Assembly: GCF_024166365.1 (NCBI RefSeq)
Contig: NC_064824.1
Location: 130,253,108-130,317,107 of the forward strand
DNA length: 64,000 nt
Direction: 5' to 3'
DNA from: Elephas maximus indicus
Lineage: Eukaryota > Chordata > Mammalia > Proboscidea > Elephantidae
The notes beneath the pieces were generated by a model. That model made no database searches. It was not told where the DNA came from and was given only the letters and a program-made list of their open reading frames with translations. Below, piece after piece: positions 47,333-58,628 of this stretch (within the stretch, counting starts at the first letter, position 1; each line of letters begins with the position of its first letter). The position numbers and the translations under genes were made by a program.

Positions 47333-48763
47333 GTATAGAAGGGAAATTCCTTAACATAATAAAGGGCATCTATACAAAATCAACAATCAACATCGTTCTT
47401 AACAGAGAGAGGCCAAAAACATCATTCCCCTTGAGAACATGAACAAGACAAGGATGGCCTTTATCACCACTCCTATTTGACATTGTACAGGAAGTCCTAG
47501 CTAGAGCAATAAGGCAAGAAAAAGAAATAAAGGGTGTCCACATTGGTAAGGAAGAAGTAAAATTGTCCCTATTTGCGGATGATATGATACTATACATTGA
47601 AAACCCAAAAGACTTCACAAGAAAATTATTGGAACTAATAGAAAGATTCAGCAGAGTAGTAGAATATAAGGTCAACATACAAATACCAGTTGGATTCCTA
47701 TACACTGGTAAAAAGGATGAGGAAATCAGGAAAACAATACCATTTATAATAGACCCTAAAAAAATTAATACTTAAGAATAACTCTAACCAGGGATGTAAA
47801 AGACCCACACAAAGAAAACTACAAAACACTACTGCAAGAAGCCAAAAGAGATCTACATAAATGGAAAGGCATGCCAAGCTCATGGATAAGTAGACTCAAT
47901 ATTATGAAAATGTCAATTCTACACAAAGCAATCTATAAATGAAATGCAATCACGATCTAAATATCAACAGCATTTTTTCAAGGGATGGAAAAGCTAATCA
48001 TTAACTTTACATGGAAAGGGAAGAAGCCCCAGATAAGTAAAGCACTATTGAAGAAGAATAAAGTAGGAGGACTGGCACTACGTGACCTTAGAACCTACTA
48101 TACAGCTACAGTACTCAAAACAGCCTGGTACTGGTACAATGACGGATACATTGACCAATGGAACAATATTGAGAACCCAGATGGAAATTCATTCACCTAC
48201 AGTCAACTGATTTTGACAAAGACCTGAAGTCCTTCAAGTGGGGAAAAGACAGTCTTTTTAACAAATGGTGCTGGCAGAATTAGATGTCCATCTGCAAAAA
48301 AAAAGAAAAAGGACCCAAACCTCACACCGTACACAAAAACTAATTAAAAATGAATCAAAGGCCTACATATAAAACCCAGAACTATAATATCATAGAAGAA
48401 AAAATAAGATCAATGCTAGAGGCCCTAATATACAGCATGAACAGGATACGAACCATAACTAACAACACACACTCCAGAAGACAAGCTAGATAACTGTATC
48501 TTCTAAAAATTAGACTGTTATGCTCATCAAAAAACTTCACCAAAAGAGTAAAAAGAGAACCTATAGACTGGGAAAAAACTTTTTGGCTGTGACAAATCAG
48601 ACAAAGGTCTAATCTCTAAAATCTACAGGAAAATCCAACACCTCTACAACAAAAAGACAAATAAATTAAAAAATGAACAAAGGAAATGAACAGACACTTC
48701 ACCAAAGAAGGCATTCAAGTGACTAACAGGCACGTGAGGAAAAGCTCACGATCACTAGCCATT

Positions 48764-49455
48764 GGTGTTGTTAGGTACTGTCAATTCCGACTCATAGCAA
48801 CCCCATGTACAGCAGAACAAAACACTGCCCAGTCCTCTGCCATCCTCACAATCGTTATGCTCGAGCCCATTGTTGCAGCCACTGTGTCAATCTGTCTCAT
48901 TGAGGATCTTCCTCTTTTTCCCTGACCCTGACTTTACCAAGCATGATGTCCTTCTCCAAGGACTAATCCCTCCTGATAACGTGTCCCAACTATGTGAGAC
49001 GTAGTCTTGCCATCCTTGCCTCTAAGGAGCATTCTGGTTGTACTTCTTCCAAGACAGATTTGTTCCTTTTTTCGGCAGGCCAATATTCAATATTCTTTGC
49101 CAACAGCACAATTCAAAGGTGTCAATTCTTCTTCAGTCTTCCTTCTTCATAGTCCAGGTTTCACATGCATGTGAGGCAATTGAAAACACCATAGCTTGGG
49201 TCAGGCACAACTTAATTTCCAAGGTGACATCTTTGCTTTTCTACACTTTAAAGAGGTCTTTTGCAGCAGATGTGCCTAACGCAATGCATCTTTTGATTTC
49301 TTGACTGCCACTTCCATGGCTGTTGATTGTGGATCCAAGTAAAATGAAATCCTGGACAACTTCAATCTTTTCTCTGTTTATCATGATGTTGCTCATTGGT
49401 CCAGTTGTGAGGATTTTTGTTTTCTTTATGTTGAGGTGTAATCCATAGATTACGA
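48764..49455 (-). mobile_element. RTE-type LINE, 5'-truncated, in L1 ORF2
   Basis: Antisense RTE tail and C-terminal region. Exact 8-bp duplication tagccatt (48756-48763 and 49456-49463), and L1 reads straight across. Confidence 0.93.
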
Positions 49456-50950
49456 TAGCCATTAGAGAAATACAAATCAAAACCACAATGAGATACCATC
49501 TTACCCTGGCGTTACTTGCAGGAATCAAAAAAACAGAACATAACAAATGTTGGAGAGGTTTTGGGGAGATTGGAACGCTATGCACTGCTGGTGGGAATGC
49601 AAAATTTTACACCCATTTTGAAAAATGATATGGCTCTTCCTTAAAAAGCTAGAAATAGAAATACCATATGATACAGCAATCCCACTCCTAGGACTATATC
49701 CTAGAGAACAGTCGTCACACGAATAGACAACGCATGCACACCCATGTTTGCTGTAGCATTATTCACAATCACAAAAAGATGGAAACAACCTAGATGCCAA
49801 TCAACAGATGAATGGATAAACAAACTACAGTACATAGACACAGTGGAATACTATGCAACGATGAAGAACAGTAATGCATCTGTGAAGCATCTCACAGCAT
49901 GGATGAATCTGGAAGGCATTATGCTGAGTGAAATAAGTCAATCAAAAAGGACAAATATCGTATAAGGCCACTGCTATAAAAACCCATGAAAAGATTTACA
50001 CGCAAAATCAAATCTTTGATGGTTACAAGGGAGGGGAGTGGTGGGGAAGGTAAAACACTAAATAACAATAGGTAAGTGGTAACTTTGGTGAAGGTTAAGA
50101 CAGTACACAGTACTGGGGAAGTCAGTACAACTTGTACAAGGCAAGGTCATGAAAGCTCCACAGACACATCCAAACTCCCTGAGGAACCAAATTGCTGGGC
50201 TGAGGGCTGTGGGAACCATGGTCTCGGGGAACATCTAGCTCAATTGGCATAATATAGTTTATAAAGAAAATGTCTTACATTCTACTTTGGTGAGTAGAGT
50301 CTAGGGTCTTAAAAGCTTGTGATTGGCCATCTGAGATACTCCACTGGTCTCACCCCGTCGACAGCAAGGGAGAATGAAGAAAACTAAAGACACAAGGGAA
50401 AGATTAGTCCAAAGGACTAATGGACCCCAACAACCACAGCCTCCACCAGACTGAATCCAACACAACTAGATGGCGCCCAGCTACCACCACCAACTGCCCT
50501 GACAGGGATCAGATTAGAGGGTCCTCGACAGAGCTGGAGAAAAACGTAGAACAAATTTCTAACTCAAAAAAAAAAAAAAAAAAGAAGACCAGACTTACAG
50601 GTCTGACAGAGACTGGAGAAACCCCAACAGTATGGCCCTTGGACACCATTTTAGTTCAGTAAGGAATTCACTTCTGAAGTTCACCTTTCAGCCAAAGCTT
50701 AGTCAGGCCCACAAAACAAAATGAGACTAGAGGAGCACACCAGGCCAGAGGCAAGGACAAGAAGGCAGGAGGGGACAGGGAACCTGGTAATGGGGAAACC
50801 AAGATGGAGAAGAGGAGAGTGTTGACATGTTGTGGGGTTGGCAACCAATATCACGAAACAATATGAGTATTAATTTTTTAATGAGAAGCTAGTTTGCTCT
50901 GTAAACATTCACGTAAAGTATAATAAAAAAAATTAAAAAGAACGAACAAA

Positions 50951-51352
50951 GAAATGGCTGAGCTCAGAAACACTGACATACCCCTGAGACTATGGCCCCC
51001 AGACACCCTCCTATCTCAGAGCTGAAACCATTCCAGAAGTCCACCTTTCAGCCAAGGATTAGACAGGCTTATAAAACAAAAAACAACACATGTGAGGAAC
51101 ATGTGTCTTAGTTCAATCAAGTGTATGAGACTAAAAGGGCCACACCTGCCCAAAAGCCAAGAGGAGAAGGCAGGAAGGGACAGGAAAACTGGATGAATGG
51201 AGACCGAGAACCCAGGGTGACAAGGGAAAGAGGGAGGGTGCTGACACAGTGGAGCAACTGCAACTAATGTCACAAAACAATTTGTGTATAAAATTTTTGA
51301 ATGAAAAACTAATTTGCACTGTAAACTTTCACCAATAAAAAAAAAAAAAGAA
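50951..51352 (+). mobile_element. Older L1, right part with 3' UTR
   Basis: Resumes at gaaatggctgagct, soon passes to a 3' UTR (ctgagactatggcccccaga, aactttcaccaataaaaaaa) and ends in an A run. Confidence 0.75.
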
Positions 51353-51474
51353 AGGTTGACATAGCAAAAGTTGGCAAGGTTGTTGTGCACCACAGAGTCG
51401 ATTCTGACTCATAGCGACCCTAACGGACACAGTAGAACTGCCTCATAGGGTTTCCAAGGCTGTAATCTTTCAGG

Positions 51475-51638
51475 AAGAACCCTGGTGGTATAGCGCTCAG
51501 GAGCTTGGCTGCTAACCATAAAAGCTGGCAGTTCAAATCTACCAGTTGCTCCTTGGAAATCTCATGGGGCCCTTCTACTCTGTCCTATGGGGTTGCTATG
51601 AGTCAGAATTGACTCAGTGGCAAAGGGTTTGGTTTTTT
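51475..51638 (+). mobile_element. AfroSINE inserted in an AfroSINE
   Basis: gaagaaccctggtggtatag head to tggcaaagggtttggttttt. Confidence 0.9.
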
Positions 51639-51650
51639 GAATCTTAAAGG

Positions 51651-51804
51651 AGGAGCCCTGGTGGTGCAGTGGTTATGTACCTGGCTGCTAATTGAAATGT
51701 CTTCAGTTCGAATCCACCAGCTGCTCCACAGCAGAAAGAATTGGTAGTTCTACTCTGCTCCATAAGATCACTATGAGTCAGGATAGACTTGGTGGCACAC
51801 AACA
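51651..51804 (+). mobile_element. Second AfroSINE inserted at nearly the same site
   Basis: gaggagccctggtggtgcag head to gacttggtggcacacaac. Confidence 0.9.
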
Positions 51805-51899
51805 TCAGTCTTTACAAGGACAGATCACCAGGCTTTTCTCCTGCTGAGTGCTTAACCATTGCAGAACGAGGGCAAAGTTGTAGAGCAAGTGAATCTCTC

Positions 51900-52120
51900 T
51901 CTCTCTTTTTTTTTAATTTTATTTATTTCATTGTTGAGAATGTACACAGCAAAACATAGACCAATTCAGCAGTTTCTACATGTACAATTTAGTGACCTTG
52001 ACTACATTTTTCTAGGCGTGCAACCATTCTCACCCTTGTTTTGTGAGTTGCCCTTCCCCCATTAACATAAATTCAGGACCCCTAAGGTTCCTATCGAACC
52101 TTTCGAGTTGCTGAGCAACT
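51900..52120 (-). mobile_element. L1 3' UTR fragment, antisense
   Basis: attgttgagaatgtacacag, acatagaccaattcagcagt and gcaaccattctcacccttg resemble old L1 3' UTRs. Confidence 0.55.
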
Positions 52121-52242
52121 GAATCCTCATACATTGCTTGTGGGAATGTAAACTGGTACAGCCTCTTTGGAAAACTGTTTGGCAAACCATATGAGAAAGT
52201 TCACAGCCAGTTTATTCATAATAGTGAAAAGTGGGACCCAAA

Positions 52243-52411
52243 ACCCAAACTAAACCCAGTGCCGTCGAGTCGATTTTGACTCATAGCGACCCTATAGGAC
52301 AGAGTAGAACTGCCCCATAGAGTTTCCAAGGAGCGCCTGGCGGATTCAAACTGCCTACCCTTTGGTTAGCAGCCGTAGCACTTAACCACTACTCTACCAG
52401 TGTTTCCAAAA
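52243..52411 (-). mobile_element. AfroSINE in old L1
   Basis: ccagtgccgtcgagtcgatt to ctctaccagtgtttcc. Flanks share aaaagtggga. Confidence 0.9.
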
Positions 52412-52615
52412 AGTGGGAAGCAATGGAAATGTCTGTTAAGTGAGGGATGGGTAAGCAATATGGTATACTGACGAAAAGGAGTGCTAAACAGCAAGTAAAA
52501 GGAGTTAACTATTGACATATTTAACAAGTCAAGTGCATTTGAAAAACATTGTTGTGCCAAAGAGTCCAGACACAAAAATGTATAATTCAATTTATATATT
52601 AAGTCCTAGAACAAG

Positions 52616-52799
52616 CAATGGCTGCTAACTGAAAAACGTTATAGGTTCAAGTCCACCCAGAGTAGTTGCCTCAGAAGAAAGCCCTGGGATTTACTTTGGA
52701 AAAAAAGAAAATCCGCCATTGAAAACACTGCGGAGCCCAGGTCTCCTCTGACACACATGGTGAGTCAGAACTGACTCCAGGGCAACTGTTTTTTTTTTT
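52616..52799 (+). mobile_element. AfroSINE, head-truncated
   Basis: ggctgctaactgaaaaacg to gactccagggcaactg and a T run. Variant middle like 35152-35310. Confidence 0.8.
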
Positions 52800-53069
52800 T
52801 TTTTTAAACAAGCAAAATTAGTTTATAGTGAAAGAAATTAGATCAGTGATTGCCTGATTGTAGGGATGAGGGAGGGAACAAGTGAACTTTCTAGAGTGAT
52901 GAAATGCTATGTATCTCGACTGTCGCTGTGGTTACACACGTCTATACATTTGGCAAAACTCACTTACCATACGCTCCACTCTGTGAATTTCATTAAAGGT
53001 AAACTACACCTCGATAAAGATGACTCGAGAAAAGGGAGCAAACCGTCGATACGTGCAAAAAAACAAATG

Positions 53070-53118
53070 AGTCTCAGTCAGAATTGACTCGACGGCAACG
53101 GGTTTGGTTTGGTTTTTT
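53070..53118 (+). mobile_element. AfroSINE tail scrap
   Basis: gtcagaattgactcgacggc followed by aacgggtttggtttgg. Confidence 0.75.
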
Positions 53119-53317
53119 GTGTGTATGAAAGAATTTAGACACAAAAGAATATACTGTATGAGTCCCTTGATACCAAGTCAGAGAGCAAGCCCAACTAATT
53201 CACACTGACAGAAATCAGGACAGACGTCGCCTCTGAGGTGGGGGCGGGTGGGAAATTCCTGTGTAAATATCCTATAACTTGATCAGATATAGTGACATGG
53301 TGATATACAACAACGAT

Positions 53318-53420
53318 TGTAAGGGGGGCTCAGGACCGGGCAGTGTTTCGTTCTGTTGTGCATAGGGTCACTATGAGTCAGAACTGACTCGACAGCACCT
53401 AACAACAACAACAACAACAA
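53318..53420 (+). mobile_element. RTE tail fragment
   Basis: gctcaggaccgggcagtgtt to agcacctaacaacaacaac. Confidence 0.85.
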
Positions 53421-53478
53421 TACAATTATAATACACTCAAACTCTTCATTTCAGATTTATACTTCGTATTGTATGTAA

Positions 53479-53641
53479 GGAAACCCTGGTGGTGTAGTGG
53501 TTAAGTGCTATGGCTGCTTAACCAAGAGGTTGGCAGTTCGAGTCTGCCAGGTGCTCCTTGGAAACTCTATGGGGCAGTTCTACTCTGTTCTATAGGGTCG
53601 CTATGAGTCAGGATTGACTTGACGGCAACGGGTTTGGTTTT
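53479..53641 (+). mobile_element. AfroSINE, near consensus
   Basis: aaaccctggtggtgtagtgg to gacggcaacgggtttggttt. Flanked by gtatgtaa on both sides. Confidence 0.93.
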
Positions 53642-54559
53642 AGTGTATGTAAATTATACCTAATTTTTTAAAAAAAGTAAGGCCTACCCTCCTTCCCCAA
53701 AGCATCTTATGTGTACACACATCTCTCCAAAGCCCTGGACTTTAATTACTGGTGCAATGGCTGCGGTTTTCCCAAATTCCGCATCAGGGCAAAGGCTCTA
53801 TTATTTAATCTGAAAGCAAGGCAGGTTCTTTGAAATTGGGTCCATGCCAGGAAAATCTAGAATGGTGACTATGTCCGTAATTCAAAACTAGGGCAGGTCA
53901 ACAAACCTGACCCCATATAATGTACTACACCAGACAGGATCCTCATGCCCTCGAGCTAACCTGGCCCTACTCTTTTCTGTCTCTCTTCCTTTACTGGCTG
54001 CCAGCGAGTCAGGGAGTTGACCAGATGCTTGGCTTACCTGTTCCTGCTCTGAGTTTATTCTTCTGTAGAGCCAGGTCCTGGGCTTCCTGCCTTGAAATTG
54101 AACTTTTGCTCCTTCAATCACAAATCCCTTCTCAGCTGGGTATCTCTCATCCACCTCCTTTAGGACCTAGCTGTCAAGAGCAATGGTTTTATACACCGAA
54201 GCCCATCCCTTCCGCAGGCACCCTCTTTTGTAATCCCATTAAAAAAAAAAAAATAAAGACACTCAGATTCATATCTTTCTGAAACACAACCGATTAGGGA
54301 GGTAAACAGAACAAAAGCACCTTCCTCTGAAGGCTATTATCAAAGGAATCCAATTTAGAATTTTGTGCTTAGTGGCTTGGAATCTCAGAAACCACAGAGT
54401 TAGAAGTAGCCTGTCACCCACACATTATGTCAGCCCCCCGCTGCAGCCTCTTACCTCCACAGGGAGCCTCCGATGAAATGAAATACTGCACGCAAGTTCA
54501 AGGGTATGAGCTAGGCTCAAATATTAAGTACGCAGCATAGAATATGCTCGCTTTTGGTC
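53642..54559. other. Unique-looking intronic DNA
   Basis: Includes a GC-richer stretch at 53900-54230 with short frames on both strands. No gene family recognised. Confidence 0.45.
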
Positions 54560-55312
54560 TGTTGTAGGGTAAAAAACATCACCAAGTTTAGTAAAACAAA
54601 AAGAAAGTGTTATTCAGCATATATTAAAAAAGGCCAAAGCTGAGAAGTGGACAAGTGTGCTGCCAGAGCTAATGTCTGCCTGAGTTCAAGGAAATATTAC
54701 AGAACAAACGAGAATGGGAAAACAGACAAGCATGCTGCTACAGCCGTGTCTGTCTGAGCCCAGAGTCCAGAGAACATCAGAGAATAGGCAAGAATGGGAA
54801 AATGAACAAGCATGTTGCCACAGCCATGTCTGCCCGAGTCCAGAGAATATTACAGAATAGGCAAGAATGGGAAAACAGACAAGCACACTGCCACAGACAT
54901 GTCTGTCCAAGAGCAAGGCACGGTACAGAGTCATCAGTATATATTAACATTACGAAATGGGCAAAACCGCTGAAAGCTTCACCTTTTCACAGTTTGGCTA
55001 GAAACTGTGATCCTACATTTTGAATGGTCTTTCTCAACAATCATTAGTACAGGCTTCAGTGAAGACAGTCAGGAGGGTCTTCATTGGCCCAACAAATTTC
55101 TATTCACTAAATGCTGATAGAAAAAGGTAAGAGTGGAAAATCTCTTCTGTTCTGACTTATGCGAAAAGTTCCCTAAAAGATATTTTCCAAGATTATCCTA
55201 GCTCTTGTCTTTATACCTCAGGGCCTTGTGAGTCCTTGTGAGCCCAAGGTCACATTCTCTGTGCTCAAGGAAAGGGAACAATGACTTCAATATTATTTCC
55301 TAAATCAGGTCA
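54560..55312 (-). mobile_element. Solo LTR with expanded tandem repeats
   Basis: Same family as 523-1130 but about 150 bp longer. Units containing aatgggaaaa, acaagca, gccac/tacagcc and atgtctg repeat at about 75-80 bp between about 54650 and 54910. Starts tgttgtagggt and ends aggtca. Confidence 0.75.
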
Positions 55313-55466
55313 AAGAAACCCTGGTGGTGTAGTGGTTAAGTGCTATGGCTGCTAACCAAACAGTCGGCAGTTCGAATCCACCAGCCCCTCCTTGGAAACT
55401 ATGGGGCAGTTCTACTTCATCCTATAAGGTGGCTATGAGTTGGGATAGACGGCAACGGGTTTTTTT
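55313..55466 (+). mobile_element. AfroSINE at LTR edge
   Basis: gaaaccctggtggtgtagtg to gacggcaacgggttttttt. Flanks share gtcaaaga. Confidence 0.9.
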
Positions 55467-55841
55467 AAGTCATGTCAAAGACCAAGAGTGGATGTACCGA
55501 TCCGTAAAATACACATCTCAGGTCCCATTTTATCAATGTGCGGTATCATGCATGCCTTTTTATGTGCATCTAAGGCGTTGTGCTGAGAATTGATTATGCC
55601 CTCCCAGCCTATGTTAACTCTGTATGCTTGTGGTGAGATCTAATCTTAGGCGCATCAGGACCAATACGCATTACTAAACCATAAAACTGGCAGACAGCTT
55701 AAAGAGAATTTCAGTCACCACGGACCAAGTCCAGGCCGAGTTCCAGCCACAGAAATGCACCGGGGTAGGGAAAAACTTGTGCTTCATAGAAAAACCATTG
55801 TTTGAGCTATTTTACAACTCTGTAAATTGTAGGTAACTGCA
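55467..55841. other. No gene or repeat recognised
   Basis: Possible LTR-like traces but nothing I can assign. Confidence 0.4.
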
Positions 55842-56020
55842 AGTGGTTTGTGATCCGCTGCTAACCGAATAGTAGGCAGTTAGAACTCACAGGCAGCTCC
55901 GTGGAAGAAAAGTCTGCTGACCTGCTTCCGTAAAGGTGACAGTCCAGAAAACTATGGAACAGTTCTACTCCAACACCTGGGGATGCCATGAGCAGGAATT
56001 GATTGGTGGCAGCGGGGTTT
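55842..56020 (+). mobile_element. AfroSINE, diverged
   Basis: gatccgctgctaaccgaata, ggcagttagaactcac and cagcggggttttctg. Confidence 0.75.
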
Positions 56021-56489
56021 TCTGTTTGATGGAAATGCCAAATAATTCTTCGATAGACATGCAAATAACTCTATCCAGTGGAGGGACAACCCTTTTCCCT
56101 CCCCCCTCCCCAGGGAAGAACCAATTTTGCCTCCATTTGCATGTCCGTTTCAACATTCTTGACCTTTAAATATGCCCGTTCTTTGGATTCTCCTTTAATC
56201 TGGTTGTAACAGCATTACCAGTTTCCATTAATGAGTGAATTCAATTCTTTAACACACGCTCATTTTCACACAATCATCACGACTTTACCCTTTTTTGAAA
56301 ATGTTAACACTAGTTACCCTCCATCCTACCTCTTGCCTAGTCAAATAACTTCTGATTTATCCCTCTGAATCTAAATGACTCGCTAAAAGTGTTAAATTTC
56401 AGAACCAGCTTTAATATTTTGGTATCTCATGGTAGACCTTCCCAGCCTTAGGTTAATTTCCTCGTTTTCTTTCCAGGCTTGGGTTTGCC
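56021..56489. other. Unique-looking DNA
   Basis: One C-rich stretch near 56090. No gene recognised. Confidence 0.4.
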
Positions 56490-56645
56490 GTGTCCGGTGT
56501 GGTCTAGTGGAAAGGGCACAGCTTTGGTGTCTGAAGCCCTGCGTTCTCCTGGATCTATCCCTGCTTGTGGACCTGGGACGTGCACTTGACCTTTCCAAAG
56601 CTCCTTTTAAAATGTGGATAATCTCAGGACATGCCCAAGCTGGTT
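56490..56645 (+). repeat. MIR fragment
   Basis: ctagtggaaagggcacagct, gtctgaagccctgcgttctc and aaatgtggataatctcagg follow MIR order. Confidence 0.7.
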
Positions 56646-56667
56646 CTTGGCATGTAATGAAAACCCC

Positions 56668-56838
56668 AAATCCCCAAACCAGCTCCATGGCCATGGCATC
56701 GATTGTGACTCCTGGTGACTCCATGTCTTAGAGCAGAACTGAGCTCTATGGGGTCTTCTTGGCTGTAATTTTCTACAGAAGCAGATCACCAGGCCTTCCT
56801 TCTGCAGCACTGCTGGGTGGGTTTGCACCAATGCAAAC
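56668..56838 (-). mobile_element. AfroSINE, diverged
   Basis: catggccatggcatcgattg to tgctgggtgggtttgcacc. Confidence 0.8.
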
Positions 56839-56981
56839 CACGCTCCACAAAACTTTCTTCCCATCCCCCTTATTGCAAGTGCACGTGCCAAGTTCCACCA
56901 AAATTAACATAGTTGGGGACTCATAACCCAGTCATTTCAGAAAGGTACCCAATGACAAATTTCACTTAAACTGCTGAGAGC

Positions 56982-57142
56982 AAAACCAAAAACCCCATTG
57001 CCATCAAGTCTATTCTGACTCATAGGGACCCTATAGGACAGAGAACTGTCCCATAGTTTCCAAGTAGGGACTGGTGGATTCGAACTGCCAGCCTTTTGGT
57101 TAGCAGCCATAGCTCTTAACCACTAGGCCACCAGGGTTTCCA
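56982..57142 (-). mobile_element. AfroSINE
   Basis: cccattgccatcaagtctat to ggccaccagggtttcc. Confidence 0.92.
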
Positions 57143-57829
57143 AATAAAAGCATCTTTGCGTATTTACTCTTGAATTGCATTTACAATTACCCAACAACCA
57201 ATAATGACTGAATGAAATTAATACTTTTGTTAATTTCTGCTGTTGCTAAGACAATCTGAAGAAAAACATACTTGGACAGGTACATTTTGGTTTATTCAAA
57301 ATATGTGCCTAAATGAATAAACCACTCCTGCCTTAGGAGACTCCAGCATGGTCTGGTATTATTAAGAGCAAAACCCTTTAGGTGAGAATATTTTTAGAAA
57401 ACATTATTTCCTTCATCCTCTTGAAACTTGGACGGCACTGGGTTGGTGTTTTTTTGGCTTCAAACCTCAAGTTTAAACCTACTGAGCATTAACAGCAATG
57501 GCAATGACTTGTGAAATAGATGTTATACATGGTATTCGGTGAATTAGGTAACCTTTCTAGCAAGGCTATTGTCAGGTAGGGTTGTGTTTTCTTTTAGTTT
57601 CAGTTAAAGCAGTCCTTCACCGAGTCCCCGTATTCAGAATAATTTCCTCCACCGGGAGGCAAAGTCCCCTTTCTCTTCCTCACCAGGACCTTTTAGTTGT
57701 CCTTGGATAAGAATAGGGCATTCTATGCTTAGGTCTCTCCTCAGTAAAAATCTGTAAATACCGGTGTAACCAGGGGTGCTAGCCCTTGTCCCGGATTGTA
57801 GGTTTTTTCACTCGGTTTTCCCAGATGGC
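57143..57829. other. Unique-looking DNA below the CpG island
   Basis: No repeat or coding evidence. Would be intron if the first exon is at 58.1 kb. Confidence 0.45.
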
Positions 57830-58097
57830 TGAACACAGGGTGACATCCAAGCCCACGTGGGCGAATCCCAGCCTGGGGCTCGCGGGAGCGCAGCCACTGC
57901 ACCACGAGGGGTGTGGCCACGCTCCTGCCCCGGGCCGGGACGTCGCCGGGCCATCGGAACCGGCCGGCCCACTGCAGCCCAGCACCCACCCGCCCCGAGC
58001 ACCCGAAACTGGTGAAGAGAAGGGGGGAGAGCAGAGCCGGCGGCCCCCAGGAATGGCGGTTTTTCTCCAGTTAGCTCATCTCCCCGGACGGCCTTAC

Positions 58098-58232
58098 CTA
58101 CAGGAAGGCGTCTCTGCTGTCCACACTGCTCACATCCCTGGGTCACGGAGCCCGGGGACCAGCACCCTCCACTGTCAGGGGATCCTGGCGCTGGAGCCCG
58201 GCGGGAGCGGGAGCAGGAGCCGGCCCGGCTCG
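58098..58232 (-). other. Candidate SLC19A3 noncoding first exon
   Basis: The minus strand reads CTTCCTGTAG|gtaagg with the donor at 58097-58092, a strong 5' splice site inside the CpG island. The upstream edge is a guess, set just below the GC box. Human SLC19A3 has a noncoding first exon many kilobases upstream of the ATG exon, and the ATG exon here has its acceptor two bases before ATG. Only transcript data can confirm it. Confidence 0.4.
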
Positions 58233-58242
58233 GACCCAGAGG

Positions 58243-58253
58243 CCCCGCCCCGC
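58243..58253 (-). promoter_or_regulatory. GC box (Sp1/KLF-type) upstream of candidate first exon
   Basis: ccccgccccgc on the plus strand, so gcggggcgggg on the minus strand. No TATA box is evident nearby. The human SLC19A3 minimal promoter is reported to depend on Sp1/KLF-type sites. The assignment here is inference. Confidence 0.4.
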
Positions 58254-58458
58254 AGGGTGCAATGAGCGCGTCTGGTGGCGGGAGTCCGAGATCCGTGGGA
58301 CAGTCTGTGTGTCTGCAATGAGCAATGTGAAGTGATTTGCTGATACTCAGCGTCGAGAGAGCAGGATGACTTGAACCCACGTCAGTCATCTGTTCTATTT
58401 ATAACTATGCCCTTTCCAAGAAATGCATGTATTTTCCTAAAACTTATGAGAAAGGTCG

Positions 58459-58628
58459 AAACCCTGGTGGCTTAGTGGTTAAGAGTTCAGCTGCTAACTG
58501 AAAAGTCGGCAGTTCAGGCCCACCAGCTGCTCCTTGGAAACCTTTTGGGGCAGTTCTACTCCGTCCTATAGGGTCACTATGAGCCGGAATCTACTTGACA
58601 GCAACGGGTTTGGTTTTGGTTTGGTTTA
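58459..58628 (+). mobile_element. AfroSINE upstream of the CpG island
   Basis: gaaaccctggtggcttagtg to cagcaacgggtttggttttg. Confidence 0.92.

Larger units (their letters stand above)
43980..49970 (+). pseudogene. L1 ORF2 remnant, split by LTRs and an RTE
   Basis: Endonuclease (YITIVNIHTPN, VIVGNFNTSLS, RIDHILGHK, FSDHN) at 44000-44700. Reverse transcriptase in pieces ([27 protein letters not shown] at 47563). C-terminus to about 49965 (RWKQPRCQSTDEWINK). Many stops and four interruptions. Confidence 0.88.
40571..50950 (+). mobile_element. Long L1 with monomeric 5' UTR, carrying four later insertions
   Basis: Flanked by the 14-bp duplication gaaatggctgagct (40557-40570 and 50951-50964). Order: 5' UTR start gagccaacatggtgctgta, tandem units 41037-42200, ORF1 remnant, ORF2 remnant, 3' UTR, and an A-rich end. 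Without the insertions at 45411-46023, 46285-46691, 46837-47332 and 48764-49455 it would be about 8.2 kb. Both ORFs have stops and shifts. Confidence 0.88.
51380..51872 (-). mobile_element. AfroSINE split by two sense AfroSINEs
   Basis: Left part 51380-51474 (cacagagtcgattctgactc to ggctgtaatctttcagg). Right part 51805-51872 (gtctttacaaggacagatca to attgcagaacgagggc). Confidence 0.8.
52120..53330 (+). mobile_element. Old L1 3' region, broken by SINEs
   Basis: ORF2 C-terminal L1 (gcttgtgggaatgtaaactg, gaaaactgtttggc), resuming after SINEs at 52412 and 52800, with a 3' UTR-like part (gtgaatttcattaaaggtaa). Confidence 0.65.
57830..58270. other. CpG-rich island, probable SLC19A3 promoter region
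   Basis: A block of dense C, G and CpG in otherwise AT-rich DNA, free of recognised young repeats. It holds GC boxes and a good minus-strand splice donor. Its place upstream of SLC19A3 and below the SCYGR gene matches where the first exon of SLC19A3 should be. Open frames across it (about 160-190 codons) are explained by base composition. Confidence 0.6.

Noticed and set aside
53888..54282. Open frames of 88 and 120 codons at 53.9-54.3 kb
   Set aside because: No family resemblance, both strands open equally, and no splice or promoter support.
56392..56891. Frames of about 100 codons at 56.4-56.9 kb
   Set aside because: They run through a MIR and an AfroSINE.
57884..57915. tRNA-like segment (minus strand ctcgtggtgcagtggctgcg with a box-B-like part)
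   Set aside because: Resembles the head of an AfroSINE or a chance match; no cloverleaf could be completed.
57786..58389. Open frames of 159-193 codons in the CpG island
   Set aside because: High GC removes stop codons by chance. No conserved domain or initiation context, and the frames overlap on both strands.
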